This document shows positions 6,306 to 7,318 of a DNA stretch of 7,318 bases, piece after piece. The number at the start of each line of letters is the position of its first letter. Position 1 is the stretch's first letter. The notes under the pieces are model-generated. The model did no database searches. It worked only from the letters and a program-made list of their open reading frames with translations, and had not been told where the DNA came from. Position numbers and translations under genes: made by a program. Origin of the DNA: Bacillaceae bacterium UBA7792 (lineage in GTDB: Bacteria; Bacillota; Bacilli; Bacillales; Cytobacillaceae); contig DLCS01000078.1 in NCBI GenBank assembly GCA_002480735.1, positions 1 to 7,318 on the forward strand, written 5' to 3'.

Positions 6306-7208
6306 ATGAGTGTATTTATTAATAAAGATACGAAAGTTATTGTTCAAGGTATAACTGGTTCAACAGCTCTTTTTCATACGAAGCAAATGCTAGAGTACGG
6401 AACAAAAATTGTTGGGGGTACTTCACCTGGTAAAGGCGGCATGGAGGTAGAAGGTGTACCGGTTTTTAATACAGTGAAGGATGCGGTTGAAGCTACTGGT
6501 GCGACAGCTTCTGTTATTTATGTGCCAGCTCCATTTGCAGCCGATGCCATTATCGAGGCTGTCGATGCTGAGCTAGAGCTTGCGATTTGTATTACGGAGC
6601 ATATTCCAGTATTAGATATGGTCAAGGTGAAGCGCTATATGGAAGGGAAGAAGACCCGTCTTGTTGGACCGAACTGTCCTGGTGTGATCACTCCTGAGGA
6701 ATGTAAAATTGGCATCATGCCTGGTTATATCCACAAGAAAGGTCATGTTGGCGTTGTTTCCCGCTCTGGTACTTTAACCTATGAAGCGGTGCATCAGCTT
6801 ACAGAGGCAGGAATTGGCCAGTCTACTGCGGTCGGAATCGGTGGAGACCCTGTTAACGGAACGAATTTCATTGATGTTCTAAAAGCATTCAATGAAGATC
6901 CAGAAACCTATGCGGTTATCATGATCGGGGAAATTGGCGGAACCGCTGAGGAAGAAGCGGCAGAATGGATCAAAGCAAATATGACGAAGCCAGTCGTGGG
7001 CTTCATTGGTGGCCGAACTGCACCTCCAGGAAAACGCATGGGACATGCTGGTGCGATCATTTCTGGTGGAAAAGGAACTGCTGACGAAAAAATTCGTGTG
7101 ATGAACGAATGTGGCATTGCTGTAGCAGATACTCCATCTGTGATGGGTGAAACATTGATCCAGGTTCTTAAAGAAAAAGGACTTTATGATAAATGTAGAA
7201 CACATTAA
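6306..7208 (+). CDS. sucD: Succinyl-CoA synthetase, alpha subunit
   Basis: The alpha subunit binds CoA and carries the phosphohistidine intermediate; it forms a dimer or tetramer with SucC. The 300-residue product begins [19 protein letters not shown], the Rossmann CoA-binding loop ([10 protein letters not shown], 15-24). It goes on with [19 protein letters not shown] (121-130) and SRSGTLTYE (152-160). The active-site His247 sits in [11 protein letters not shown], equivalent to His246 of the E. coli alpha subunit. The IGEIGG motif carries the glutamate that orients this histidine. AAGGAGAG (6291-6298) lies 7 nt before the ATG. It follows sucC after 27 bp without a terminator, so the pair is one operon, giving equal production of the two subunits. 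It ends at a strong terminator 4 bp after the stop codon. Confidence 0.98.
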   Translation: MSVFINKDTKVIVQGITGSTALFHTKQMLEYGTKIVGGTSPGKGGMEVEGVPVFNTVKDAVEATGATASVIYVPAPFAADAIIEAVDAELELAICITEHIPVLDMVKVKRYMEGKKTRLVGPNCPGVITPEECKIGIMPGYIHKKGHVGVVSRSGTLTYEAVHQLTEAGIGQSTAVGIGGDPVNGTNFIDVLKAFNEDPETYAVIMIGEIGGTAEEEAAEWIKANMTKPVVGFIGGRTAPPGKRMGHAGAIISGGKGTADEKIRVMNECGIAVADTPSVMGETLIQVLKEKGLYDKCRTH

Positions 7209-7212
7209 TTTG

Positions 7213-7254
7213 AGTGGGTCCCCTTATTTAAGGGGACTCCGCTTATATTTTTTT
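7213..7254 (+). terminator. Intrinsic terminator after sucD
   Basis: The upper stem is GTCCCCTT (7218-7225) with AAGGGGAC (7230-7237), eight perfect GC-rich pairs with a 4-nt loop ATTT. A lower stem AGTGG (7213-7217) pairs with CCGCT (7239-7243) past a one-base bulge. A T-rich tail TATATTTTTTT ends at 7254. It closes the sucCD operon. Confidence 0.93.
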
Positions 7255-7296
7255 GGTTTGAGCTAAATAAGCCTTATACATGCATGTGAACGGGTT

Positions 7297-7313
7297 TTAC
7301 TCGGTACGAGTAA
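7297..7313. repeat. Perfect operator-like dyad TTACTCG-GTA-CGAGTAA
   Basis: Seven-base arms (7297-7303 and 7307-7313) flank a 3-bp centre. It lies downstream of the sucD terminator, in what is probably the region upstream of the next gene (dprA in related genomes, outside the window). It could be a binding site for a dimeric repressor or a very short hairpin. No known consensus is recognised. The rest of 7255-7318 contains no ribosome binding site or gene start. Confidence 0.35.
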
Positions 7314-7318
7314 CGTAG

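Noticed and set aside
6879..7205. Two overlapping minus-strand frames opposite sucD (up to 108 codons)
   Set aside because: sucD is certain on the + strand. The frames are its reverse-complement shadows, with low-complexity Ser/Phe/His composition.
7253..7280. Promoter TTGGTT - 16 bp - TATACA for the next gene
   Set aside because: The -35 overlaps the terminator U-tract and matches only 3 of 6 positions; support is too weak.

Overview
The window is about 7.3 kb of low-GC Firmicute chromosome. It is almost certainly from a member of the Bacillaceae. The gene order trmD-rplS-(signal peptidase)-rbgA/ylqF-rnhB-ylqG-ylqH-sucC-sucD matches the Bacillus core-genome segment that normally continues into dprA and topA. 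The proteins read close to their Bacillus subtilis counterparts, and ribosome binding sites are of the strong AAGGAGG kind. All genes lie on the + strand. No tRNA, rRNA, CRISPR array, insertion sequence or phage gene was seen.

Layout. Positions 1-234 are the 3' end of trmD (tRNA m1G37 methyltransferase). A good sigma-A promoter (237-265) and a structured leader of about 105 nt precede rplS (ribosomal protein L19, 377-721), which ends at a strong terminator (738-792). A 154-bp spacer follows, then a type I signal peptidase (947-1504) and the circularly permuted ribosome-assembly GTPase rbgA (1541-2395), closed by a terminator (2407-2444). The next block is rnhB (RNase HII, 2490-3272), ylqG (3283-4593) and ylqH (4590-4874), packed tightly and closed by a terminator at 4874-4937. 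A 180-bp regulatory region with a sigma-A promoter, a possible CcpA (cre) site and an unusual leader then drives sucC-sucD (succinyl-CoA synthetase beta and alpha, 5118-7208). These end at a terminator (7213-7254). The last 64 bp hold a sharp operator-like dyad and no gene start.

How the genes work together. The 5' half is translation machinery (TrmD, L19, and RbgA, which matures the 50S subunit), with a membrane protease inserted. The middle has DNA/RNA-hybrid repair (RNase HII) and then a two-gene module that does not fit the housekeeping setting. YlqG resembles flagellar hook-length protein FliK in its C-terminal domain. YlqH is a free-standing copy of the cytoplasmic C-terminal domain of the flagellar export switch FlhB, with the NPTH self-cleavage site replaced. 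In flagella, FliK acts on exactly this part of FlhB to switch export specificity. The translationally overlapped ylqG-ylqH pair therefore looks like an orphan export-switch couple with no flagellar gene in view, and is the most interesting object here. The 3' part is the ATP/GTP-forming step of the TCA cycle. Its leader can be drawn as two mutually exclusive pairings, one of which covers the sucC ribosome binding site.
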